A stretch of 12,399 nucleotides of DNA from Actinospica sp035712985 (GTDB lineage Bacteria; Actinomycetota; Actinomycetes; Streptomycetales; Catenulisporaceae): contig DASTAE010000229.1 in the NCBI GenBank assembly GCA_035712985.1, positions 1-12,399 on the forward strand, read 5' to 3'. The notes under the pieces were generated by a model. The model was not told the origin of the DNA, did no database searches, and was given only the letters and a program-made list of their open reading frames with translations. How positions within the stretch are numbered: position 1 is the first letter of the stretch; every line of letters starts with the position of its first letter. Both the position numbers and the translations under genes were made by a program. Below are positions 1 through 5,916 of this stretch, piece after piece.

Positions 1-180
1 GCCGCGCTCGCTCTGGCACTGGCCGCGCACCCGGACGACCAGGTTGCCGCCGTCGCGGAATACGAACACGAGATGTTCGAACGCACCGGCGCCGCCGCCC
101 GCAGATCCGCCGAGATGAAGAAGATGCTCATGGCGCCGGACGCCGCGCAGCAGCTGCTCGCGTTCTTCCAGGGCGGCTAG
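1..180 (+). CDS. C-terminal fragment of a probable FAD-dependent monooxygenase (5' end outside window)
   Basis: An open frame enters from the left edge and ends at TAG 178-180, giving the last 59 residues. The fragment begins with an Ala/Leu-rich helix (ALALALAAHPDD), followed by AVAEYEHEMFERTGAAARRS and a hydrophobic tail ending LLAFFQGG. In PHBH/UbiH-like flavin monooxygenases the C-terminal helix has this pattern: alternating Ala/Leu, then a Y/F-E-x-x-M/R-x-R segment, then a Ser. That is the basis of the call. No FAD-binding GxGxxG or DG motif lies within the window, so the family rests on the C-terminal pattern alone. It would act in the cytoplasm; the substrate is unknown. The next gene starts 25 bases downstream on the same strand. 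Any protein with a similar Ala-rich helical tail is an alternative. Confidence 0.5.
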   Translation, partial: AALALALAAHPDDQVAAVAEYEHEMFERTGAAARRSAEMKKMLMAPDAAQQLLAFFQGG

Positions 181-205
181 AGCAGGCGCGGCATGTCCTG
201 CACTG

Positions 206-607
206 ATGGAACTCCTGCGTACCGAGCGGATGATCCTGCAGCCGTGGGCCGAGCGGGATGTGGCGGCCTTCTTCGCCATCTACTCGCGCGACGAGGTGGC
301 GCGTTGGCTCGGAGCGCACCCGCGGCGACCGGTCTCCGACCTCGAGGACGCGCGCAAGCGGCTGCTGGGCTGGCGGAAGTTCCATGACGGGTTCGAGGCG
401 CCGTACGGCTTGTGGGCGTTGGTTCCGATCGGTCACCAGGCCCCGGTCGGCACGGCCCTGCTGCTCCAGTTCCGCTGGAACCGTCCGCCGCGGGGCTGGT
501 TTCTCCCGGGTCGGGGTGGGTCAGACGCGCCCACCCCGACCGCGCCGCGTGGATCAGAGGGCTTCGTCGCCCGCCGCGTACGAACCCAACCCCCGCCCCG
601 CCCCTGA
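206..607 (+). pseudogene. Truncated GNAT (RimJ/RimL-type) N-acetyltransferase remnant
   Basis: The first ~89 residues read as the N-terminal half of a RimJ/RimL-type GNAT acetyltransferase: LLTER-like opening (ELLRTERMILQPW), the D-x-x-A-x-F helix (RDVAAFFAIYSRDEV), and the strands that lead into the acetyl-CoA core (GLWALVPIGHQAPVGTALLL). After about base 475 the frame becomes Pro/Arg/Gly-rich low-complexity sequence and ends at 607 (133 residues, versus about 170-180 for the family). The motif that binds acetyl-CoA (V-G-W...R/Q-x-x-G-x-G/A) is missing in all frames nearby, so the protein could not be catalytic. The lost half is replaced by sequence carrying a perfect inverted repeat at 509-541. 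No clear Shine-Dalgarno precedes the ATG. Probably a relic of a deletion or insertion; less likely a short functional protein. Confidence 0.65.
509..541. repeat. Perfect 12-bp inverted repeat (stem-loop)
   Basis: The arms GGTCGGGGTGGG (509-520) and CCCACCCCGACC (530-541) are exact reverse complements with a 9-base loop. The structure lies inside the non-homologous tail of the broken acetyltransferase, about 140 bases before the MFS gene. There is no T-run after it, but actinomycete terminators often lack one. It could be a terminator for the upstream genes, or the end or core of a small dispersed repeat that disrupted the acetyltransferase. Confidence 0.6.
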
Positions 608-648
608 CGCATCCTGAGACGGCCGCGCGCCGCCTCAACCCCTTGCGC

Positions 649-664
649 TATGGTCTAAACCAGT
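649..664. promoter_or_regulatory. Candidate GntR-family (DasR-like) operator in front of the MFS gene
   Basis: The palindromic core TGGTCTAAACCA lies at 651-662, 16 bases before the start codon of the MFS gene. It matches the TGGTCTAGACCA core recognised by GntR/HutC-type repressors such as DasR of Streptomyces at 11 of 12 positions; the flanks match less well. TATGGT (649-654) could also serve as a -10 element, which would put the operator on the promoter. No convincing -35 hexamer is visible. A bound repressor would block transcription or early elongation of the exporter. No GntR gene lies in this window. Confidence 0.5.
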
Positions 665-667
665 TCT

Positions 668-676
668 GAGGAGGGG
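668..676 (+). promoter_or_regulatory. Strong ribosome-binding site of the MFS gene
   Basis: GAGGAGGGG at 668-676 is a near-ideal Shine-Dalgarno sequence 2-5 bases before ATG 679. It fixes the start of the MFS protein and is the strongest ribosome-binding site in the window. Confidence 0.75.
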
Positions 677-678
677 AT

Positions 679-1947
679 ATGCCGGCCACGGTGGCTACGG
701 ATGTGGGGGCGGAGCCGCCGGCGCCGCCGACGGGGGTTGTCGAGCCGGTCGGGCTGCTGGGGCGGATGAGCGGGGCGCTGCGGCGGCGGGCGTTCCGGTG
801 GTGGTTCGCGGGGCAGGTGACCTCGTCTTCGGGGACGATGACGCAGGCGGTGGCGCTGTCGTGGACCGTGCTGGAGCAGACGCACAGCGCGGTGTGGCTG
901 AGCGCGGTGACGGCGTGTTCCTTCGGGCCGTCTCTCGTGCTCGGGCCGTGGGCCGGCGCGTTGGTGGACCGGACGGATCGGCGGCGGTTGCTGATCTGGA
1001 CGCAGGTTCTGATGATGGGCATCGCGGGGGCGTTGTTCGTCCTTCAGTTCGCCGGGGAGCTGCGGCTTCCGCTGATCCTGGCGCTGTCGTTGGCTTCCGG
1101 GGCCGTGGCCTGCGCGGACTCGCCCGCTCGGCAGGTGTACGTGGTCGATCTGGTCGGGCGGGATGCCGTGGCCAGCGCGGTGGGGCTGTGGGAGGTGGCG
1201 CTCAACGCCTCGCGGGTCGTCGGACCGGGGCTCGGGGGACTGCTGCTGGCCACGTCCGGGGCGGCGGCCTGCTTCGGTGTGAACACGCTGACTTATCTGG
1301 CGCCGTTGGTCGTGCTGGTTCGGATGCGGGGCGCCGAGCATGCCGAGAGTGCGGGACGGGCGGCGGGTCGGCAGAAGGGGGCGGCGCTCGAGGGATTGCG
1401 GTATGCGCTGCACACGCCGCTGTTCCGCGCGCTGCTGCCCATGTCGGCTGCCAGTGGGCTGATCTTCAGCATGGGGGTGGCTTTGCCGCCGTTGGCCAGT
1501 CGGGCCTTGCATCTCGGGGGCGGCGGGTACGGGGCGATGATGGCGGCGTTCGGGGCCGGGGGGCTTCCCGGGGCGCTTCTGGCGGCCGCCGCTCCCGAGC
1601 CCACGGGGCGGCGGGTCAGGGTCCTGGCGTTGTTCACGGCGGCGTCGGTGTTGGTGGTGGCCTGGGCGCCGGTGGCGGCGGTCGCGCTGGTGGGCATGGT
1701 GCTGGTCGGGATGAGCTCGATCTGGTTCATCGCCTTGGCGAACACGCTCGCCCAACTGCGCTGCGATCCGTCCTTCCGCGGGCGGATCATGAGCCTGTGG
1801 GGGATGGCGATGACCGGCACGCTCCCGCTCACGAGCTTCGCGGTGGGCGCCGTGATCGACGGGGCGGGGCCGCGCTTCGGGTTCTCGATTTCAGGATTGT
1901 GCGTCGCGGCGAGCGTGATCACCGGGTGGCGCGCGTTGCGCGATTGA
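679..1947 (+). CDS. MFS transporter, MFS_3/EntS-like exporter
   Basis: A 422-residue, mostly hydrophobic protein consistent with about 12 membrane helices, the usual length for the major facilitator superfamily. The cytoplasmic loop between helices 2 and 3 has the motif-A form GALVDRTDRRRLL (93-105). DSPARQ (147-152) and NASRVVGPGLGG (176-187) are hallmarks of the MFS_3/transmembrane-secretion-effector group that includes the enterobactin exporter EntS. It would be a proton-driven exporter of a small molecule in the cytoplasmic membrane; the substrate cannot be told. The first 30 residues are a Pro/Ala-rich cytoplasmic tail. The start is set by a strong Shine-Dalgarno. A GntR-type palindrome upstream suggests ligand-responsive repression. 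The gene uses GGG and CGG codons more freely than the cys genes, so it may have a different history. It is transcribed alone and converges on the regulator at 2225. Confidence 0.85.
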   Translation: MPATVATDVGAEPPAPPTGVVEPVGLLGRMSGALRRRAFRWWFAGQVTSSSGTMTQAVALSWTVLEQTHSAVWLSAVTACSFGPSLVLGPWAGALVDRTDRRRLLIWTQVLMMGIAGALFVLQFAGELRLPLILALSLASGAVACADSPARQVYVVDLVGRDAVASAVGLWEVALNASRVVGPGLGGLLLATSGAAACFGVNTLTYLAPLVVLVRMRGAEHAESAGRAAGRQKGAALEGLRYALHTPLFRALLPMSAASGLIFSMGVALPPLASRALHLGGGGYGAMMAAFGAGGLPGALLAAAAPEPTGRRVRVLALFTAASVLVVAWAPVAAVALVGMVLVGMSSIWFIALANTLAQLRCDPSFRGRIMSLWGMAMTGTLPLTSFAVGAVIDGAGPRFGFSISGLCVAASVITGWRALRD

Positions 1948-2017
1948 ATCACGCGTCACCACCGCGCAGTTGCGCACCTATGGCGTCCGGTGCCATCCGC
2001 TTAAGGTGACAGCACGT

Positions 2018-2044
2018 CAACGCCGCAAGTGTGGGCCGGCGTTG
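2018..2044. terminator. Stem-loop 1 of the convergent intergenic region
   Basis: CAACGCCG (2018-2025) pairs perfectly with CGGCGTTG (2037-2044) around an 11-base loop, about 70 bases after the MFS stop codon. No T-run follows. It is a candidate factor-independent terminator for the MFS gene, typical of high-GC actinomycetes. Confidence 0.45.
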
Positions 2045-2049
2045 CACGA

Positions 2050-2076
2050 CCTCCCCGCTTTCGCGGGCCGGGGAGG
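2050..2076. terminator. Stem-loop 2 of the convergent intergenic region
   Basis: CCTCCCCG (2050-2057) pairs perfectly with CGGGGAGG (2069-2076). An alternative inner hairpin, CCCGC-TTTC-GCGGG (2054-2067), competes with it. It sits six bases after stem-loop 1, between genes that converge at 1947 and 2225, and could terminate transcription from either side. The remainder of the 1948-2224 gap holds G-tracts at 2135-2186 and no credible gene. Confidence 0.5.
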
Positions 2077-2224
2077 GGACCGAGCTGTCGGGACGATCGC
2101 GCGTCCGATGGCGCCAGCCCGGTCCACCCGTGGTGGGGGTGATGGAGGGGAAGGTGGGGGTCCGGAGTTCGAGGGTGCTGGTGGGGAGTGCTCTCGTGCT
2201 CCGGCTCGCTGAAGAACCCTTCGA

Positions 2225-3133
2225 TCAACCGGGCCCCGCCCGCCCCCTCCCGGCCGCCGCCATCGCGTTCACGTAGTCCGCGAGGCTCAGCCCGTCCTCG
2301 TTCCCCTTGGGCTCCATGCTCCCGGCCACCAGCGCCAGGGCGGCCGTGCTGAGCAGCCCGCGCCGGTTCGCCGCGTCCATCACGCGCGTCTGCGGGCCCT
2401 CGGCCATCGCCCGCAGGGCGCAGCCCTCGACGAGGGCGGTGAGGATGTCGGCCAGCTCGCCGAGGCTGATGCCCTCGCGCAGCTGCAGTCCGCGCGACGT
2501 CATCATCCGGGTGTAGATGCCGCCCCAGATCGTCTGCCCCCGCTCGTACTTCGCCGCCAGCACGGTCCGGATCGCCGGATCGTCCTGGGCGCCGATCGAG
2601 GCCGCGAGCTGGATGCGGAAGGTGACCATCGCGAGCAGGTGGAAGGTCGCGTCGTACGCCACCTCTTGCAGCGCCCGCGCGAAGTCGTCGCCCTCGGCCA
2701 GCTGCTCGGCGCCGCCGTCCCACAGCCCCATGTAGGAGGCCGGGTAGTAGCCGGTCCAGAGCACGAAGCCGAGCAGGTCGGCCACGAAGTCGGACTGCGA
2801 GCGCCAGCTCGTGCGCAGGGTGGACACGCTGCCGCGGCGGGGGAAGGGGTCGGGATTGCCCTCCACCTCCGCCGCGACCGCGCGCTGGGTGAGGAATCCG
2901 AAGAAGGACCGTTCCGCGGCCGCCGGGTGCGGTGTGCCCGTCGGCTCGCTGCGCGGGCCGAGCCTTCGCTCGACCAGCCTGAGCGCTGCGGCGAGGTACG
3001 CCGCGGTGACCGGATCGTTCGCCAGCTGCTGCCGTCCGCGTTCGGTGCGTCTGTTGAGTCGGAGCAGTACCGGCGAAAGATCTTCGTTGAATGGGTACGG
3101 GAGCCGGGATTTCAACTCCCCATCGACTGCCAT
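2225..3133 (-). CDS. Atypical TetR-like transcriptional regulator (putative)
   Basis: A 302-residue soluble protein. The region from about 78 to 122 resembles a TetR DNA-binding domain: FLTQRAVAAEV reads as the first helix of the helix-turn-helix, and VSTLRTSWRSQSDFVADLL (103-121) matches the pattern of the TetR recognition helix and following turn (T-L-x-x-x-F/W-x-S-x-x-x-x-x-x-L). The two parts are separated by an unusually long Pro/Gly-containing loop (91-101). Residues 222-245 (ISLGELADILTALVEGCALR) look like the TetR ligand-domain helix with its conserved E-G. The protein is longer than a usual TetR (about 200), with an extra ~75-residue N-terminal region. No strong Shine-Dalgarno precedes ATG 3133. 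It lies 43 bases after the Cys-rich gene on the same strand. It may bind the GACAGT direct repeats just upstream. The domain match is pattern-based and not certain. Confidence 0.5.
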   Translation of the reverse strand: MAVDGELKSRLPYPFNEDLSPVLLRLNRRTERGRQQLANDPVTAAYLAAALRLVERRLGPRSEPTGTPHPAAAERSFFGFLTQRAVAAEVEGNPDPFPRRGSVSTLRTSWRSQSDFVADLLGFVLWTGYYPASYMGLWDGGAEQLAEGDDFARALQEVAYDATFHLLAMVTFRIQLAASIGAQDDPAIRTVLAAKYERGQTIWGGIYTRMMTSRGLQLREGISLGELADILTALVEGCALRAMAEGPQTRVMDAANRRGLLSTAALALVAGSMEPKGNEDGLSLADYVNAMAAAGRGRAGPG

Positions 3134-3144
3134 GCCGATATTCT

Positions 3145-3171
3145 GACAGTTCGCTCCCAGTCTCGGACAGT
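3145..3171. repeat. Direct repeat GACAGT, 21-bp period, upstream of the TetR-like gene
   Basis: GACAGT occurs at 3145-3150 and 3166-3171, start-to-start distance 21 bases (two helical turns), inside the 43-base gap before the regulator's start codon. Such spacing would put both copies on one face of the DNA, as expected for a dimer-binding operator. The function is inferred. Confidence 0.35.
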
Positions 3172-3176
3172 CATCG

Positions 3177-3443
3177 CTAACGTTTGGCGTGCTTCCTGCG
3201 GTAATGGCCGTCGGCCAGCTCGTGGCAGAGCACGCATTCCGGCGCCGTGTCCGGGGCCTGCAGCTCGCCGGCGTGCACCGGCTTGCCGCAGATGCACTCC
3301 GCGTCGTGCGGGGCCACGGTCTGCTCCGCGAACGCCGGGTAGCACATGAGGCAGACGATGTGCCGGAAGTTGTCCGAGATCGCCTCGACCTCCTCCTCGT
3401 GGCTGAGTTCGGTCTCTTCGCTCACCGGTGCGGGAATGGTCAT
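3177..3443 (-). CDS. Small Cys-rich, probably zinc-binding protein (88 residues, unknown function)
   Basis: I do not recognise this protein. It has an acidic N-terminal third (EETELSHEEEVEAI) and then three cysteine pairs: C31-x2-C34 (CLMC), C50-x-C52 (CIC) and C70-x2-C73 (CVLC), with His46, His57, His74, His80 and His85 nearby and a basic tail (HYRRKHAKR). This layout suggests one or two zinc sites of zinc-ribbon type. There is no signal peptide or membrane segment, so it should be cytoplasmic. ATG 3443 is chosen; GTG 3452, three codons upstream, is in frame and has AGGCGGG about 6 bases before it, so it may be the true start. A 68-base gap separates it from the beta-helix gene, and 43 bases from the regulator downstream. 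It could be a nucleic-acid or protein adaptor; a redox role is also possible. Confidence 0.65.
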   Translation of the reverse strand: MTIPAPVSEETELSHEEEVEAISDNFRHIVCLMCYPAFAEQTVAPHDAECICGKPVHAGELQAPDTAPECVLCHELADGHYRRKHAKR

Positions 3444-3511
3444 TCGGGTCACGTTGCCCGCCTGGCGGCGGCCAAACGGGCCTAAAGGTACCTCTCGTGC
3501 GTTGACGCAGG

Positions 3512-4834
3512 TCAGGCGGACAGCACCGGACCCTGCACCAGGTCGAGCGTGGCCGTGGTGGTGTCGGCGACGGCCTTCGCGTCGGAGCCGGTGAACTGCG
3601 CGACCCAGGCTTTGGGCATCGCGGCGCCGTGGTTGTGCACGAGGTTGCCGCGGTACTCGCCGCCGCCGTCCGCCGCGAACCCCGCCGCCGTGAAGCCCTC
3701 GAAGCGCGCGAAGTCCTGGGCCGCGGTGTTCCCGTCCAGGTCGTAGGTGTTGTTGACGATCTGGGCGGCCGGGTCGCGCCCCGCCTGGGCCAGCCCGCTG
3801 CCGAAGCGGATCGCGCTCGGGTTGGCCTGGCCGCGGAAGTAGTTGCCGACCGCCTGCAGCCCGCGGCCGCCGCACTCGATGTGCACGTCGCCGCACACGT
3901 CCAGGTAGCAGCCCTCGATCCGCAGCGTCCAGGCGTTGCCCACGGTGCCGTAGTTGACGTGCTGCCTGCCGGGCTCCGAGGAGAAGTGCGTCTCGAGCAC
4001 GGCCCAGCCTCCGGCCCCGGCGAAGTCGAGGCCGAGCACGACGCCGTACCCGTGCCCGTTGACCTGGCAGCACACCACGCGCCCGTCCGTGCTCCCGCCC
4101 CCGGGATAGGCCGGGGAGAGGCCGTCGGCCAGCAGGAAGGTGCCCGCGCCGTACGAGCCGCAGAACAGCAGCCGGCCGTTCACCGAGAACGCGTTGCCGG
4201 TCCCGGAGGAGCGGAAGGCGGCGAAACCGCCGGTGCCGTCGCCGCCGCCCGGATAGCCGGCGAAGGCGAAGGCGCCGCAGTACAGGTCGCGGCACTCGAT
4301 CAGGGTGACATCCGATGTGTCGACCACGGTGACGGCCCAGAGCGCGGGGACCACGGCCCCGGCGGCGGTGGTGCCGCGGAAGCCGATCCCCTCGACGGAC
4401 AGGCCGTGCGGGTTGCCGGACACGCTCGCGCCGTTTCCGCTGGAGCCGATCGTGAGCAGCGCCAGGGTCGAGTCGTCGAGCGGCGCGAGGACCGAGCCGG
4501 TGAGCGAGACGACCGCGGGGCCCTGCGCGCCGAACAGCGCGCTCTCGCCGATCAGCCGGCCGACGCCGCCGGCCACGGTCAGCCCCGTGGTCCGGTAGCA
4601 GCCGCCGACGGCCGGCGGCACGTAGACCGCGGAGCCCGGGACGGCGGCCGCGGCGTCCAGGGCGGCCTGGATCGCCTTCGTGTCGTCGGTCCTGCCGTCG
4701 CCGACGGCCCCGTAGGTCTGGACGTCGAAGACCGCGGTGGCGGTCGCGGCCCGGGCGGGCGGCGCGGCGGCGAGCGAGGCGGCGCCGCCGAGGACTCCGG
4801 CGCGCAGCGCCGTGCGCCGTGTGAGCACTGACAT
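3512..4834 (-). CDS. Tat-exported pectate-lyase-fold (right-handed beta-helix) protein
   Basis: A 440-residue protein starting with a twin-arginine signal: TRRTALRAG (Arg6-Arg7), a hydrophobic Ala-rich stretch, and a probable AxA cleavage site near residue 29-31. The mature N-terminus has the signature of the Pectate_lyase_3 family, FDVQTYGAVGDGRTDDTKAI (36-55), where Gly-Asp-Gly-x-x-Asp-Asp-Thr begins the beta-helix. The rest is a series of short Gly/Val/Asn-rich strands (for example GLSVEGIGFRG, LRIEGCYLDVCGDVHIE) typical of stacked coils. Families with this fold include glycan hydrolases, lyases and phage-like tail spikes. No catalytic residues can be assigned, so it may bind or cleave a polysaccharide outside the cell. 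GAAGGA (minus strand, 4845-4850) is 10 bases before the ATG. It follows the lipoprotein gene by 47 bases and is probably co-transcribed. Confidence 0.8.
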   Translation of the reverse strand: MSVLTRRTALRAGVLGGAASLAAAPPARAATATAVFDVQTYGAVGDGRTDDTKAIQAALDAAAAVPGSAVYVPPAVGGCYRTTGLTVAGGVGRLIGESALFGAQGPAVVSLTGSVLAPLDDSTLALLTIGSSGNGASVSGNPHGLSVEGIGFRGTTAAGAVVPALWAVTVVDTSDVTLIECRDLYCGAFAFAGYPGGGDGTGGFAAFRSSGTGNAFSVNGRLLFCGSYGAGTFLLADGLSPAYPGGGSTDGRVVCCQVNGHGYGVVLGLDFAGAGGWAVLETHFSSEPGRQHVNYGTVGNAWTLRIEGCYLDVCGDVHIECGGRGLQAVGNYFRGQANPSAIRFGSGLAQAGRDPAAQIVNNTYDLDGNTAAQDFARFEGFTAAGFAADGGGEYRGNLVHNHGAAMPKAWVAQFTGSDAKAVADTTTATLDLVQGPVLSA

Positions 4835-4852
4835 GGGGTACGCATCCTTCGT

Positions 4853-4863
4853 GGGTGGGTGGG
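4853..4863 (+). repeat. Tandem GGGT tetranucleotide repeat in the lipoprotein/beta-helix spacer
   Basis: Three GGG runs separated by single Ts (4853-4855, 4857-4859, 4861-4863) lie in the 47-base spacer, immediately upstream of the beta-helix gene's ribosome-binding site. On the mRNA it reads as ACCC repeats. Length change here would alter the spacer, not a reading frame. Confidence 0.6.
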
Positions 4864-4881
4864 TGTGCCGGCCCCCGGGGA

Positions 4882-5793
4882 TCAGCCGCCGAGCAGCTGC
4901 TCCAGCCAGGGCACCGCCACCTGCGGACGTGCGGTTCCGCAGGTGGGACAGGCGGATCCGGAGGACGGGACGTTCAGCCAGTAGCCGTCCACGACGCCGC
5001 GCACCGAGTTCGCGTCCTGCGTCAGCACCGCCGCGGAGATCGAGCGCCCCGAGGGATTGGTGCTGAGGCCCGCCAGCACCTTGACGCCGGGGTTCGCGGC
5101 CCGCGCCTGCCGGGCGGCCGCCGTGACGAAGGACGCGTACTGCGCGCCGCCCTCGAGGCCCTGCGCCTGGATGTCCACGATGTCGGCGTACCGGGCGGCC
5201 TGGCCGATCAGGTCGAGGCTCAGGAAGCGCTGGGCGACGGTGCCCGCGCCGTCCGGATCGAGCACCCGCACCAGGTCCATCGCCGGGGCCACGATGAAGA
5301 CCACGCCGCGCGCCCGCGCGAGCCGGTAGCCCTCGGACTCGAACTCGGCAGGGTTCTGTTGCTGCGCCTTCGGGGTCTGCGCCCAGTCCTCGACGTCGTA
5401 GAGCACTGCTTCGGCGCCCCGGGAGAATCCGGCGGGCCGCAGGTCGGTCACGGTAATGGATTGCGGACTCGACCAGTTGCGAAGATCCGCCGACTCGGAG
5501 TCCGCGGCGGCCGAGCCGAGGATATAGCTGTGCGCATTGTTGAAGAGTTCTGATAGTTGAGTGTTGGACATTCCGGCGGTGCCGAGTGCGGCCAGCGCGG
5601 TCCGCTCGATCACCCAGGTCAGCCCGCCGGCGCCGGCGGCCGTGCCGGTCGCCGGGCTGGTCGGGGCCGGGGTCGGCGCGGGGGAGGGGGAGTTCGAGGA
5701 GCAGCCGGCGGCCAGCAGCAGGAGGCCGGAGCCGAGGACGGCGAGGCGTCGCCTCAACCGCCCACGGCGCATCGTTACGCACAGGAAACCCAT
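4882..5793 (-). CDS. Secreted lipoprotein with a conserved, probably TIM-barrel domain (unknown function)
   Basis: A 303-residue lipoprotein. An Arg-rich start and hydrophobic stretch end in the lipobox LAAG-Cys31; Cys31 would be lipidated. Residues 32-56 are a Ser/Pro/Thr/Ala linker. The body has ordered strand-end motifs: YDVEDW (132-137), APAMDL (169-174), DIVDIQAQ (204-211), LAGLSTNPSG (240-249) and DGYWLNVP (269-276), with a C-terminal CPTCG (282-286). The spacing and acidic strand ends resemble a TIM-barrel glycoside-hydrolase-like protein, but I cannot assign a family or catalytic pair. ATG 5793 is preferred because AAAGG sits 6 bases before it; the alternative ATG 5772 has no Shine-Dalgarno. 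It would be anchored on the outer face of the membrane and is probably co-transcribed with the exported beta-helix protein. The divergent LuxR-type gene may control it. Confidence 0.7.
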   Translation of the reverse strand: MGFLCVTMRRGRLRRRLAVLGSGLLLLAAGCSSNSPSPAPTPAPTSPATGTAAGAGGLTWVIERTALAALGTAGMSNTQLSELFNNAHSYILGSAAADSESADLRNWSSPQSITVTDLRPAGFSRGAEAVLYDVEDWAQTPKAQQQNPAEFESEGYRLARARGVVFIVAPAMDLVRVLDPDGAGTVAQRFLSLDLIGQAARYADIVDIQAQGLEGGAQYASFVTAAARQARAANPGVKVLAGLSTNPSGRSISAAVLTQDANSVRGVVDGYWLNVPSSGSACPTCGTARPQVAVPWLEQLLGG

Positions 5794-5815
5794 CAGCAGC
5801 CTTTGATCCGGAGAA

Positions 5816-5836
5816 TATCGGGTACCGAACTATCGG
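5816..5836. repeat. Direct repeat TATCGG in the divergent promoter region
   Basis: TATCGG occurs at 5816-5821 and 5831-5836, flanking an imperfect palindrome GGGTACCGA. It lies 23-43 bases upstream of the lipoprotein start, where its promoter should be. It is a candidate binding site for the divergent LuxR-type regulator or for another factor; the role is inferred. Confidence 0.35.
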
Positions 5837-5886
5837 AGCACACGGGGGACGGGAGGCGAAAGAAGATCCGACCTCCGACACAGTGC

Positions 5887-5916
5887 TCGACGATCCACGG
5901 GTCGTGAGGCTAACAT
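5887..5916 (+). promoter_or_regulatory. Candidate promoter of the LuxR-type regulator
   Basis: TCGACG (5887-5892) and TAACAT (5911-5916) each match the housekeeping -35 and -10 consensus at 4 of 6 positions, with an 18-base spacer. Transcription from here would leave a leader of about 160 bases before the GTG start at 6084. The 290-base gap 5794-6083 otherwise holds no credible gene. Confidence 0.35.

Noticed and set aside
655..1755. Long minus-strand open frame opposite the MFS gene
   Set aside because: Its product is Arg/Pro/Gln/His-rich with no domain, the usual antisense artefact of high-GC genes. The MFS frame has clear homology and a strong ribosome-binding site.
1970..2212. 80-codon plus-strand frame in the convergent intergenic region
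   Set aside because: It runs through both hairpins and the G-tracts and has no homology pattern or ribosome-binding site.
3498..3509. Short palindrome TGCGTTGACGCA just after the beta-helix stop codon, considered as an operator or promoter
   Set aside because: Only 5-bp arms; no gene on the plus strand follows, and short palindromes are frequent in G/C-rich DNA.
3629..4831. 400-codon plus-strand open frame opposite the beta-helix gene
   Set aside because: Low-complexity Ala/Gly/Arg/Val product with no motif; the minus-strand frame has a Tat signal and family signature.
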